A stretch of DNA of 64,000 nucleotides from AAA164-E04 sp964342825 (lineage in GTDB: Bacteria > Verrucomicrobiota > Verrucomicrobiia > Limisphaerales > AAA164-E04): assembly GCA_964342825.1 (NCBI GenBank), contig CAYFHO010000003.1, forward strand, positions 89,785 to 153,784, read 5' to 3'. The notes beneath the pieces are model-generated. The model was not told the origin of the DNA, searched no databases, and saw only the letters and a program-made list of their open reading frames with translations. A program made the position numbers and the translations under genes. Position 1 is the stretch's first letter; each line of letters opens with the position of its first letter. Shown here piece by piece: positions 37,292 to 45,800 of this stretch.

Positions 37292-38542
37292 TCAGTGAAT
37301 GGTTTGGCTCATTTTGAATATAGGGAGCAAAAGCGCGATGACGATAAAACCCACAATGGCACCCACAATCAAAATCAGGAGAGGTGCAAGCAGCGAAACC
37401 AAGGTCTTGGTGCGGGCACGCATTTGTTTTTCCTCCATGTCCGCGACTTTCAGAAGCATCGTGTCCAACTTTCCGGTTTCCTCACCGACGTGGATCATTT
37501 GAATCGCGGTTTTGGGGAATAATCCTGCCTTACCCAAAGGTCCGGCCAACGAATCTCCTTTCCTGGTTTCTTCCGTCACTTGCGCAATGGAATCCGCCAA
37601 AACCTTGTTGCCAATGGTGAATTCAACAATTTTTAGTGAAGGCAACAGGGACACGCCGGCTCTGGCGAGTGTACCGAGTGTTCTGGCAAAACGACTGGTA
37701 GCAGAGGAACTGAATACCGGCCCAAGCAGTGGTATTTTTAATTTCCAGCCATCTATTTTGAAGCCACCCTTGGGTGTTTTTGCAAATCGAATGATTCCAT
37801 AGACCGCCCCACCAACCAGCATCAAGATCAACCACCAGAATTTCTGGATAAAACCACTGGCGTTTAAAAGCAGTAAAGTGGGTAATGGCAACACATCCAT
37901 CATTTCGGTGAGCATTCCGAATAGTCTCGGCAACACCACCGTCAGTAAAAGGATCACCGTGAAAACACCAAACCCGAGAACAAACATGGGATAAGCCACG
38001 GCTGAGACGACTTCACTTCGAACGTCGTCCTCGTGTTCCAGCAGATCAGCGACATCCTGCATGACCTGATGCAATGCTCCAGCCTCCTCTCCCACCCGAA
38101 TCATGCTCACATAAAGGGAGGAAAAATGTTGAGGATGCGCTTCCATGGCAGCGGATAATGCCACCCCCTTATGCACCGATTCCCACAAGGAATTTACCAC
38201 CTCCTTCAAGGCAGGATTATCAATCTCCTCCTTCATGGCAACCATGGCTTGGGGGATGGAAATTCCGGCTTCCAGCAAGGCGGCCATTTCCTGAGTAAAA
38301 GCTGTGATTTCCTTGCGTTTGATTCCTGATCCCAATCTGAAACTTTTCTGAGTTTGCAGTTTTTGGACGTAAGATCTGGGAGACTTGGAGCTTCTGGATT
38401 TGGATGCATCCACTTCCAATAGGGAAGGAAACAAACCTTGTCCATCCAGTAACTTCAAAGCATCCCTGCGGTTCTCAGCATCAATGAATCCATCCGCAGA
38501 TGATCCATTTGCCTGAACGGCCTTGTATCGAAAACGTATCAT
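37292..38542 (-). CDS. gspF: T2SS inner-membrane platform protein GspF
   Basis: A 416-residue polytopic protein with two T2SF domains, each with EMAALLEAGISIPQA-like and RFARTLGTLARAGVSLLPSL motifs. Membrane helices lie at about 170-195, 225-245 and 385-410. It is the platform through which GspE drives pseudopilus growth. The N-terminal part starts FRYKAVQANGSSADGFIDAE, as usual. The start overlaps the gspE stop (ATGA at 38539-38542). Confidence 0.95.
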   Translation of the reverse strand: MIRFRYKAVQANGSSADGFIDAENRRDALKLLDGQGLFPSLLEVDASKSRSSKSPRSYVQKLQTQKSFRLGSGIKRKEITAFTQEMAALLEAGISIPQAMVAMKEEIDNPALKEVVNSLWESVHKGVALSAAMEAHPQHFSSLYVSMIRVGEEAGALHQVMQDVADLLEHEDDVRSEVVSAVAYPMFVLGFGVFTVILLLTVVLPRLFGMLTEMMDVLPLPTLLLLNASGFIQKFWWLILMLVGGAVYGIIRFAKTPKGGFKIDGWKLKIPLLGPVFSSSATSRFARTLGTLARAGVSLLPSLKIVEFTIGNKVLADSIAQVTEETRKGDSLAGPLGKAGLFPKTAIQMIHVGEETGKLDTMLLKVADMEEKQMRARTKTLVSLLAPLLILIVGAIVGFIVIALLLPIFKMSQTIH

Positions 38543-40131
38543 GAAACCTCAACCGTCGATGCCACGCGTATTACTTCACGGAGGGATGTGGTTCCTGCGA
38601 TGGCTTTTAGTATCGCGTCCTTACGCATATTGATCATGTGCTTTGAAGCATGCGCTTTGATTTGGCCGGTGGTTCCCCGGTGCACAATGATATCGCGGAG
38701 CTCTGCATCAATCGCCAAAAGCTCAAAAATTCCCACGCGTCCCTTGTAACCCATTTGACGGCATTCGTCACAACCGGCACCTCGATAAAAAGTATTTTTG
38801 GAATCCTCAGTATTCTCCAGTCCAAGGTTCACCAAATGCTCCTTTGCATCTGAATCTTCTTCGCGACATGAATCACATAATCGCCGGACCAACCTTTGTG
38901 CGAGCACTCCTTCCAGTGAAGACGAAATCAGAAATGGTTCCACCCCCATGTCTACCAGGCGAGTCACCGCACCGGGTGCATCGTTAGTGTGCAGGGTACT
39001 GAAAACCTGATGACCGGTCAGTGCAGCCCGAATAGCTATTTCAGCAGTTTCAGAGTCTCGAATTTCCCCGACCATAACCGTGTCCGGATCCTGACGTAAA
39101 ATCGCCCTCAATCCCGTTGCAAAAGTAAATCCCCGGGAAGGTCGAACTGGAATTTGAGCAACTCCCTGCAATTCGTATTCAACAGGATCTTCGATGGTCA
39201 GAATCTTTTTCTCCGGTGTATAGACAGCTGTCAGAATCGAATAAAGAGTCGTCGTCTTGCCACTTCCCGTGGGCCCTGTGGTGAGAAAGAGTCCATGCGG
39301 TTTGTTTACCAGTTGGTTGAGTAAATCGACTCGCGCGGGATCCAATCCAAGTTCCGAAGCGGTCGGAACTTTCTGGTTTTTCTCCAGAAGACGCATGACC
39401 ACACTTTCGCCGTATACCGTGGGCATGGTGCCAACTCGCAAATCCACTCGAGTCCCCCGATGTTGAATTTGGAAATGTCCATCTTGAGGCAGGAATCTTT
39501 CGGCGATGTTCATATCAGCCATGATCTTGATTCGAGAAATAATGGCGGCTTGAAGATGCCGTGGCGGAGGTGGTTTTTCCTGAAGCAATCCATCGACACG
39601 GTACCGAAGCTCAAGTTTGTTCTCGAATGGAACAAAATGAATATCACTGGCACGCTCACGAATGGCTGTTGAGATGATCACATTGACCAGATTCACGACC
39701 GTTGGTTCATTGGCCATGACTTCTATGTCATGCAGATTGCCTGCTCCTGAATTTGATTCTTCGGTGGGGTCCAGATTCTCTATCAATTGCTCGACAGTAA
39801 TCTGGTAAATCTCGGCGATTCTTTCATTGAGCTCTGAGTCAGGAGCCCTGAGCACCTTGATTTCACAGCCGGTCATCAAACTCAAATCTTCCTGCAACCG
39901 GTATTCAAGTTCACGCGATGAGGCCACCCACAAACAACCATTGTCCGTCTTGAGAGGAAGAATCCGATGTTTTTGAACAAAATCAGAAGGCACCATCTTG
40001 ACCAATGCCGGAGAAACCTCAAAAGCTTTTAAATCGGCAATATCACTCTCCCCTTGAAAGGAGAGGCTGTCGGACAAAGGCGATGTTCCATTGATGGTCA
40101 TACCATTTGATGGTTTAGATTTTTTCTCCAT
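38539..40131 (-). CDS. gspE: T2SS assembly ATPase GspE
   Basis: The cytoplasmic hexameric ATPase of the system, 530 residues from the ATG at 40131 (a TTG at 40146 is an alternative). The N1E domain comes first (LKAFEVSPALVKMVPSDFVQ). The core then has the Walker A motif GPTGSGKTT near residue 285, the Asp box IEDPVEYELQGVAQ, Walker B VMVGEIRDSETAE and the His box LHTNDAPGAVTRL. A four-Cys zinc module is present (CDSCREE and GCDECRQMGYKGR). It is the first gene of the eleven-gene minus-strand operon E-F-G-H-I-J-K-L-M-C-D. Confidence 0.95.
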   Translation of the reverse strand: MEKKSKPSNGMTINGTSPLSDSLSFQGESDIADLKAFEVSPALVKMVPSDFVQKHRILPLKTDNGCLWVASSRELEYRLQEDLSLMTGCEIKVLRAPDSELNERIAEIYQITVEQLIENLDPTEESNSGAGNLHDIEVMANEPTVVNLVNVIISTAIRERASDIHFVPFENKLELRYRVDGLLQEKPPPPRHLQAAIISRIKIMADMNIAERFLPQDGHFQIQHRGTRVDLRVGTMPTVYGESVVMRLLEKNQKVPTASELGLDPARVDLLNQLVNKPHGLFLTTGPTGSGKTTTLYSILTAVYTPEKKILTIEDPVEYELQGVAQIPVRPSRGFTFATGLRAILRQDPDTVMVGEIRDSETAEIAIRAALTGHQVFSTLHTNDAPGAVTRLVDMGVEPFLISSSLEGVLAQRLVRRLCDSCREEDSDAKEHLVNLGLENTEDSKNTFYRGAGCDECRQMGYKGRVGIFELLAIDAELRDIIVHRGTTGQIKAHASKHMINMRKDAILKAIAGTTSLREVIRVASTVEVS

Positions 40132-40483
40132 CTCTGAGAATTTCAAAAATTACCCCGTCCCGCAAATACTCAATACCCGCAAGCTTGCACCAAAAAAAAT
40201 CGCACAACAGCTTAAACTGGAAACTGTTGACCATCTCCCGCACCCGGACACATGGATACGGTTCCGCGCAATAGGAACTGGGAACACAAGCTTTGACGAC
40301 AGGTGTTTGATTTTGTTCAATTAAAATATCTAAAATGTTTCAAATAAAATAAAGTTACTCACAAAATATGAAATGATCGGAGTTTATCTGTAAAATTGAA
40401 ACTCCAACATGTAGTGAGAGTTGCTATGGTGACATTTCTTAGAAAAAAATGTTACCGTTTTAAAAGTTCGTTCTCCCTATAAA
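40132..40483. promoter_or_regulatory. Upstream region of the T2SS operon with dyad symmetries
   Basis: This gap is AT-rich toward 40320-40480. It holds two inverted repeats with equal 13-base spacers, CAACAG (40205-40210)/CTGTTG (40224-40229) and GGAGTTT (40379-40385)/AAACTCC (40399-40405), and a perfect palindrome GCAAGCTTGC at 40179-40188. These are candidate operators for the gspE promoter. No -35/-10 pair stood out. Confidence 0.3.
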
Positions 40484-40512
40484 AAAAGGTTCACCCGATG
40501 GATGAACCTTTT
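40484..40512 (-). terminator. Rho-independent terminator of the tandem NlpC/P60-like gene
   Basis: A 10-bp perfect stem, AAAAGGTTCA (40484-40493) with TGAACCTTTT (40503-40512), over a nine-base loop. It is followed on the minus strand by a run of T residues, 24 bases past the stop of the gene at 40537. It may also work weakly in the other direction. Confidence 0.8.
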
Positions 40513-40536
40513 AGCGGTTGGCGTGGTAGTGATGTA

Positions 40537-42315
40537 TTACTCGAATCTACCAACAACCATTTTTCTTACGGTTTGTGGTTTGATTCGGCTGTGCAGCTGG
40601 GATAACCAACTATCCTGATTAACTATCGGATCTGCACTTGGAATGGACCAGGTGTGCCCAACAATTTCACATGATTCATTCATTAATATGCCAATCGTAC
40701 CGGTTCCAATCCCTTCCGTTTTCTCTCCTTCAACAATTCTTGAATCCATGCTGTGTGGACTGGAGGTAGAGTCCAACACCTGCACGGGAACATACCACGT
40801 GTTGTTCCAATCAGTATCCGCATCCGGATGAGCATTCGGGTATTCAACCGCACTTGACCAGTCGATGTGGTTGATGATCATTGTGTGACCAGACCACGAT
40901 GACAAATAACGAATCGCCAGAATGTCACCTGCCTTGGCATTTGTTAATTGATGAATCTGTGCGGAGAAACCAATCTGCTGTTCAATAAGATCGACATACC
41001 TTGTTGAGCTGGGACTGGAAGTGGTCTTTGAACCATTCAATTTGGAATCAAAGAAGGTATGGTCTTTCCAGGAATGGCCGTAGGCTTCTTTCAACAGCAG
41101 ACTTACCAATGTTGCTCCCTTGGTATGATTGGCTGGCAAAATCAAATGACCCAAATCAGCAAATCGAATATAAACTGGATTGGAGTAACTTCCCCAACTA
41201 CCGCCTCTACGATTGATTTCCACCCCATCCGTGTCAAAAAAGATACCTTCTGAGTGACAAGCTTGAATTTGAGACAGCAAAGTTCTTCCCAATTGCAAAA
41301 AGTGAGGAATCACCGTTGATGGAATCTCTTCTTCGCCTTGGGAAATTTCATCGATGGAATCCTCAGAGTTATCAGCATTGTCACCTGAAGAATCTGGCAG
41401 CTCCTCATTGGGGATACCTCCCTCGTCTATCAAATCCAATCGACCTATTACGAATTCGGTTTCGTCCAGCAATTCGATTTTGGAATTCAACTGTGACACC
41501 CAATTAGCGGTATTATTGTTGTAGTTGGATGAAGGCAAACTCCAGGTGTGCCCGATCACCACCCCATTCGCATCGACCAAAACACCAATCGTTCCCACAC
41601 CGGCACCATGTGTCTCGTGAAGTTGACCATTATAGAACACCTTACGCGTATCGTTGCTATGGTATCCCGAAGAACAATCGAGAACATCCACTTCGTAATA
41701 GGTAGTACCAATCAGATGATTCTGAGTATCTGGCATGTTGGCAGGATAAGGCATGGGTTGGCCTAGAATAACATCCTTGACGATCCATACGTGTCCTGTC
41801 GTTGTCCCCACATCCCTCTTCACCATGACATCGCCGGGTAAAATATCGGAGAGATGCGAAATTTGATCACTGAATCCCACTTGTTGAGTAATCAGTTCCA
41901 TATAACGATGAGCATTGGGACTCGCTGTGGTCACATCTTCACCCTGATTGGGATCATAGAAAGAATAATCGCTCCAATTCCAATTGTATGAGTGATTCAA
42001 CAATTTGGTCACAAAAGAACCACACTTGCTCTTGTTGTAGGGAAGTTGATTATTGTTTGGGTCTCCTGGTTCCACAATCAGTGTCCCTTGCCCCCAACTT
42101 CCTCCATACTGGTTTAACGCAATTTGATCGCCATCTTCAAATTGTCCCGCAGTTTGGTAGTTCAATAAATTTTCAACCAATTCCAATCCCATTTCCAAAT
42201 GATCTGTCGTTCCTGCATTGGAACCTGAAATTGAACAAACCACCGCCGCGCAAACAGCTCCCACCTTTGTTTTGAAGGACAACCCATTCTGTTGATGAAG
42301 TAATAAATTTTTCAT
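40537..42315 (-). CDS. Exported protein with two NlpC/P60-like domains, the second lacking its cysteine
   Basis: A 592-residue protein with a signal peptide ending near SNAGT and two homologous halves (about 40-292 and 335-592) joined by an acidic linker (DNADNSEDSIDEISQGEEE). Each half has a fold-like pattern of GGSWG, an Asn/Cys region, a QQ(V/I)GFS.QI block, a GD(V/I) strand, GH(V/T) and IGHTWS(L/I)PS. Half 1 has NKSKCGSFVTKLL (Cys98) and TGHVWIV (His175), the Cys-His pair expected of NlpC/P60 or CHAP hydrolases. In half 2 the Cys is Gly400 (HTKGATLVSLLL), while His477 is kept. It is probably one active and one degenerate domain. The target (peptidoglycan, peptide or other amide) is not known. 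Confidence 0.7.
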   Translation of the reverse strand: MKNLLLHQQNGLSFKTKVGAVCAAVVCSISGSNAGTTDHLEMGLELVENLLNYQTAGQFEDGDQIALNQYGGSWGQGTLIVEPGDPNNNQLPYNKSKCGSFVTKLLNHSYNWNWSDYSFYDPNQGEDVTTASPNAHRYMELITQQVGFSDQISHLSDILPGDVMVKRDVGTTTGHVWIVKDVILGQPMPYPANMPDTQNHLIGTTYYEVDVLDCSSGYHSNDTRKVFYNGQLHETHGAGVGTIGVLVDANGVVIGHTWSLPSSNYNNNTANWVSQLNSKIELLDETEFVIGRLDLIDEGGIPNEELPDSSGDNADNSEDSIDEISQGEEEIPSTVIPHFLQLGRTLLSQIQACHSEGIFFDTDGVEINRRGGSWGSYSNPVYIRFADLGHLILPANHTKGATLVSLLLKEAYGHSWKDHTFFDSKLNGSKTTSSPSSTRYVDLIEQQIGFSAQIHQLTNAKAGDILAIRYLSSWSGHTMIINHIDWSSAVEYPNAHPDADTDWNNTWYVPVQVLDSTSSPHSMDSRIVEGEKTEGIGTGTIGILMNESCEIVGHTWSIPSADPIVNQDSWLSQLHSRIKPQTVRKMVVGRFE

Positions 42316-42879
42316 GTTTCGATTTTCAATAGTTTCAATCTATGCGGACTGCATCCGCTTCGTCACAGACAATGCAGCGGGCATGCCAACCAGAAAAGAA
42401 GCCCGACAACTAAAGGAGTGATTGTGGAAAAACCCGCGTAAAATCAGGGCAAAAGTCCTGAATAAAAAATTACTTTTTATTTTCTATCATTCACTCAGTT
42501 TTCTAGGCGAATGCTATGCGGACCTTAGAAGGTAACCAGAAAGTCGATCTACGAGGAATCAAATCCTCATATCCTGCAATCAATATATGTGGTGAATGGA
42601 AAACGCGGAAAAGAGATTCCAAGGTTCTTGACCTATGGGAGTAGTCTATGCGGAGCTTATGATGAACAACAAGGAGTCTGCGAGCAGGCTATGCGTAATC
42701 GAAAATTTCTGGATCTCATAAAAACTTGTTATCAGGATCAAAAAACACGGCTTTTGAACGAATTGTTTTCTGAATTGGATGTTGGTATGGCATTTGCGAC
42801 ATTCAGAAATGAATCGAAAGGAAACATGTTCCTTAATCAATTTTTTTATTCCAAGATTTAGCCAGCAACTCGCGATACC
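42316..42879. promoter_or_regulatory. Long gap before the hybrid sensor gene with three CTATGCGGA repeats
   Basis: This divergent region carries the 9-mer CTATGCGGA three times in direct orientation, at 42340-42348, 42514-42522 and 42646-42654. A small hairpin GCGGA-CTGCA-TCCGC overlaps the first copy, and GAGGA-ATCAAA-TCCTC lies at about 42552-42567. A 90-codon open frame at 42589-42861 is also present. This is a likely control region for the sensor operon and/or the exported protein gene. Confidence 0.35.
42589..42861 (+). CDS. Hypothetical small protein (doubtful)
   Basis: An open frame of 90 codons starting at GTG, ending 18 bases before the hybrid sensor gene. The encoded protein (with RNRKFLDLIKTCYQDQKTRL and ELDVGMAFATF) is mixed in composition and matches nothing I recognise. 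No good Shine-Dalgarno precedes it, and one of the CTATGCGGA repeats falls inside it. It could be an upstream coupled gene or simply noncoding leader. Confidence 0.25.
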   Translation: MVNGKRGKEIPRFLTYGSSLCGAYDEQQGVCEQAMRNRKFLDLIKTCYQDQKTRLLNELFSELDVGMAFATFRNESKGNMFLNQFFYSKI

Positions 42880-45800
42880 ATGCTTAAGATACCATTTATT
42901 GCATTGTTGATCATCTCAAGCTTGTGCATTGGAGATGAAGCGAGGTTGCAGCCTCTTCCAATAGTAGTGAACCGTTTGGATTTATCGGGTTCAGAACTGC
43001 AGAATTGGAATCTCATTGGACCGTTCAAATCAAAATCTCCCATTGACGAAGCTTCTAAAGATGCTTTGCCTGACCAACTGCAACAACTGAGAACCGATTC
43101 TTCATTATTACCTTTTGGTAATTCCATTTGGGAGACCATTCAATTGGATGGCAGATTAGATTTCAACGAACGTTATGGAGTTCAGGAAAACGGGTTGGCT
43201 TATGTGGTATCCATTCTGGAATCCGATGAAGCGAAGACACAATCATTTTTGATGGGTGTCAATGATGAAGCAAAGGTGTGGATCAACGGGGAACTTGTGA
43301 TCCACGCGGTGAGCCCATATCGTTTGATACCTGACGAATTTCAATTCAACGCCGAATTAAAATCAGGTCCCAATCTTTGTGTGACTCAAGTTCGGAATCG
43401 ATTAAGAAGTTGGGACTTCACCGTTCGTACTCAGCCGCAAAATTCAAGAATCCTCACCGGAAATCTAATATTGCCTGATGGTGCCCCTGCTTCATGGGCC
43501 CAGGTTTCAGCCAGGGATGCTTCGGGTCGATCTGCTCAAACAAGCGCTAACAATACCGGTGAGTTCTCATTGGTCATTCCGGGCCAGTTTAAGGCGCCGA
43601 TTGGATTATTGTTCAAGAGCGGTTACCATGAGTCGACGCAAACACTCAATGCAACGGATGCGGAACCAATATCTCCTGCCATAACGCTCTATCCCTCCGG
43701 TTCTATTACCGGAAGAGTACTGTCAAAAGATACCGAACCTGTTTCCGAAGCCCTGTTGACTCTATATTCCCTGATCACTCATCAGGACGAAACGACGAAA
43801 ATCAAAGCTCAACAGACCTGGACGGATGAAACTGGTGCTTATGAATTTCGATCAGTCAAACCAGGTTCCTATCAGGTAAAATTGAATGACACATCAAACT
43901 CAGGATCCCTTTCAACATGGTCGGATGAAATAAAAATTGATCCATCTTTTGAAATTCGGGGGATTGATTTTTTTGAGCGAAACAACTGGTTGGGTCACTG
44001 GACTCATTTCACGGGTCGAGATGGTCTGGCGAGTATGGCGAATCAAACAATATTTCAAGACAAACGGGGGTTTATCTGGTTCGGGTCAGGAAGCCGTTCG
44101 ATCTTCAGCAACGGAGCTTCCAGATATGACGGAAAACAGTTTTACACCTTCCCTATCCGTGATGAAAACGAATCCAACTCCATCACGTCCATCTCTGAAA
44201 CTGAAGACGGCACCTTGTGGTTTGGAACACTCAAAGGACTTCGATATCTCAAGGATTCAGAACTCCAACTTTCGGAAATAAACAAGCATTTGCCAAACAC
44301 GCGGATCCGATCTTTGGAGGCATCGAATCATGCCCTTTGGATTGGCACGGATGCGGGACTTGTTTACTGGAACAAGGATCAAACAATGATTTACACGTCC
44401 AAAGAAGGCCTGCCTCATTCTGGTATTTTGGACCTTGAATTAGATGATGAAGGAGTCCTTTGGGTGGGCACCAAGGGGGGGGCGGCTTGGTTTGACGGGC
44501 AGACCTTCCATTCCTTCACCGGTGAACAGGGACTTCTGGGGAAAAGAGTGGAAACTGTACATATTTCCAGCGACCAGGCAAAGTGGTTTGGAACCGAGAA
44601 AGGGGTCACCAGATACCATGATAACCTTGTAGAGCATTACTCCAGCGAGAACAGCATGATGACATCAGATGTGTTTTCGATTACCTCCGATTCAAAAGGT
44701 TGTGTGTGGGTTGGAACAAAATCAAATCTGTTCCGAATCGATCATGGTCACCTATCTGTTTTACCCGGGACACTTATCCGTAAAATGACTCAAGGATTTG
44801 AATCCATACTCACGGATCGTTCGGGTAATGTATGGATTGCAACCGGACTTGGCGGAGTTTATCGCTATCAGGAAACCCTGCAGACAATGAATGAATCCCA
44901 TGGGTTACCCGGTGAAATTATTGCCAACACACACTTGGATAAAACAGGGAATCTCTGGATCGGTACGCAATCCGGTCTTTCTAAACTATCATCAAGCAAA
45001 CCAACAAAAAACACGACTTCATCCCATTCAGCATTCAATGCATTGAGAACCTTTCATCTCGAAGACGGATTACCTGGCAATCGTATTAGCGTGATCGAAT
45101 CTGATGGGAAGGATGGTTTGTGGATAGGTACAGGTGGAATGTATGTCTCCTACGACGGACTTGCGCATTTCCAAAACGGTGTTTTCAGTCGAATGAACAA
45201 GCGTGAGGGCATACCAAATGGGCGCATTCATTCCATCACTCCATCAAAGGGAAATGGGGCCTGGATTGGAACCGCGAACGGATTCTGTCAAATGAACCAG
45301 GACTTGCAAACGATGGATGAATTTTCATTTCAACCACGCTTTTCTGAATACCTGAACCAGCAGGATATCAACCCAGGCTGGATTTATGACATTATTGAGG
45401 GTGAAGGCAACTCACTGTGGTTGGCGACGTCATTGGCTGGAGTTTTCAAATTGGATGAGAATAAAATCCAACACTTCACGACCAGTGAAGGGCTTCCGTC
45501 AGATCGAATCCAAGGTTTGACACGCGACCGAGAAGGTCAAATATGGCTGGCCACATTCAGAGGGATTTCCAGGTACGATGGAAAAACATTTCAGAATGTG
45601 AAGGTCGCCGCCGGGTTTCCCGATCATCGATTTGAGGATGCTTTATGCGATACCAAAGGCACGGTATGGTTCGCTTCATGGGGAAGTGGTGTTTTTGGAT
45701 TTGACGGTAAAACCTGGACTCAAATAGACGAAACGGACGGCCTTGCTGATAATCGCGTGTTTACTATTGAGGAAGATCAACCTGGTTTACTCCATTTCAG

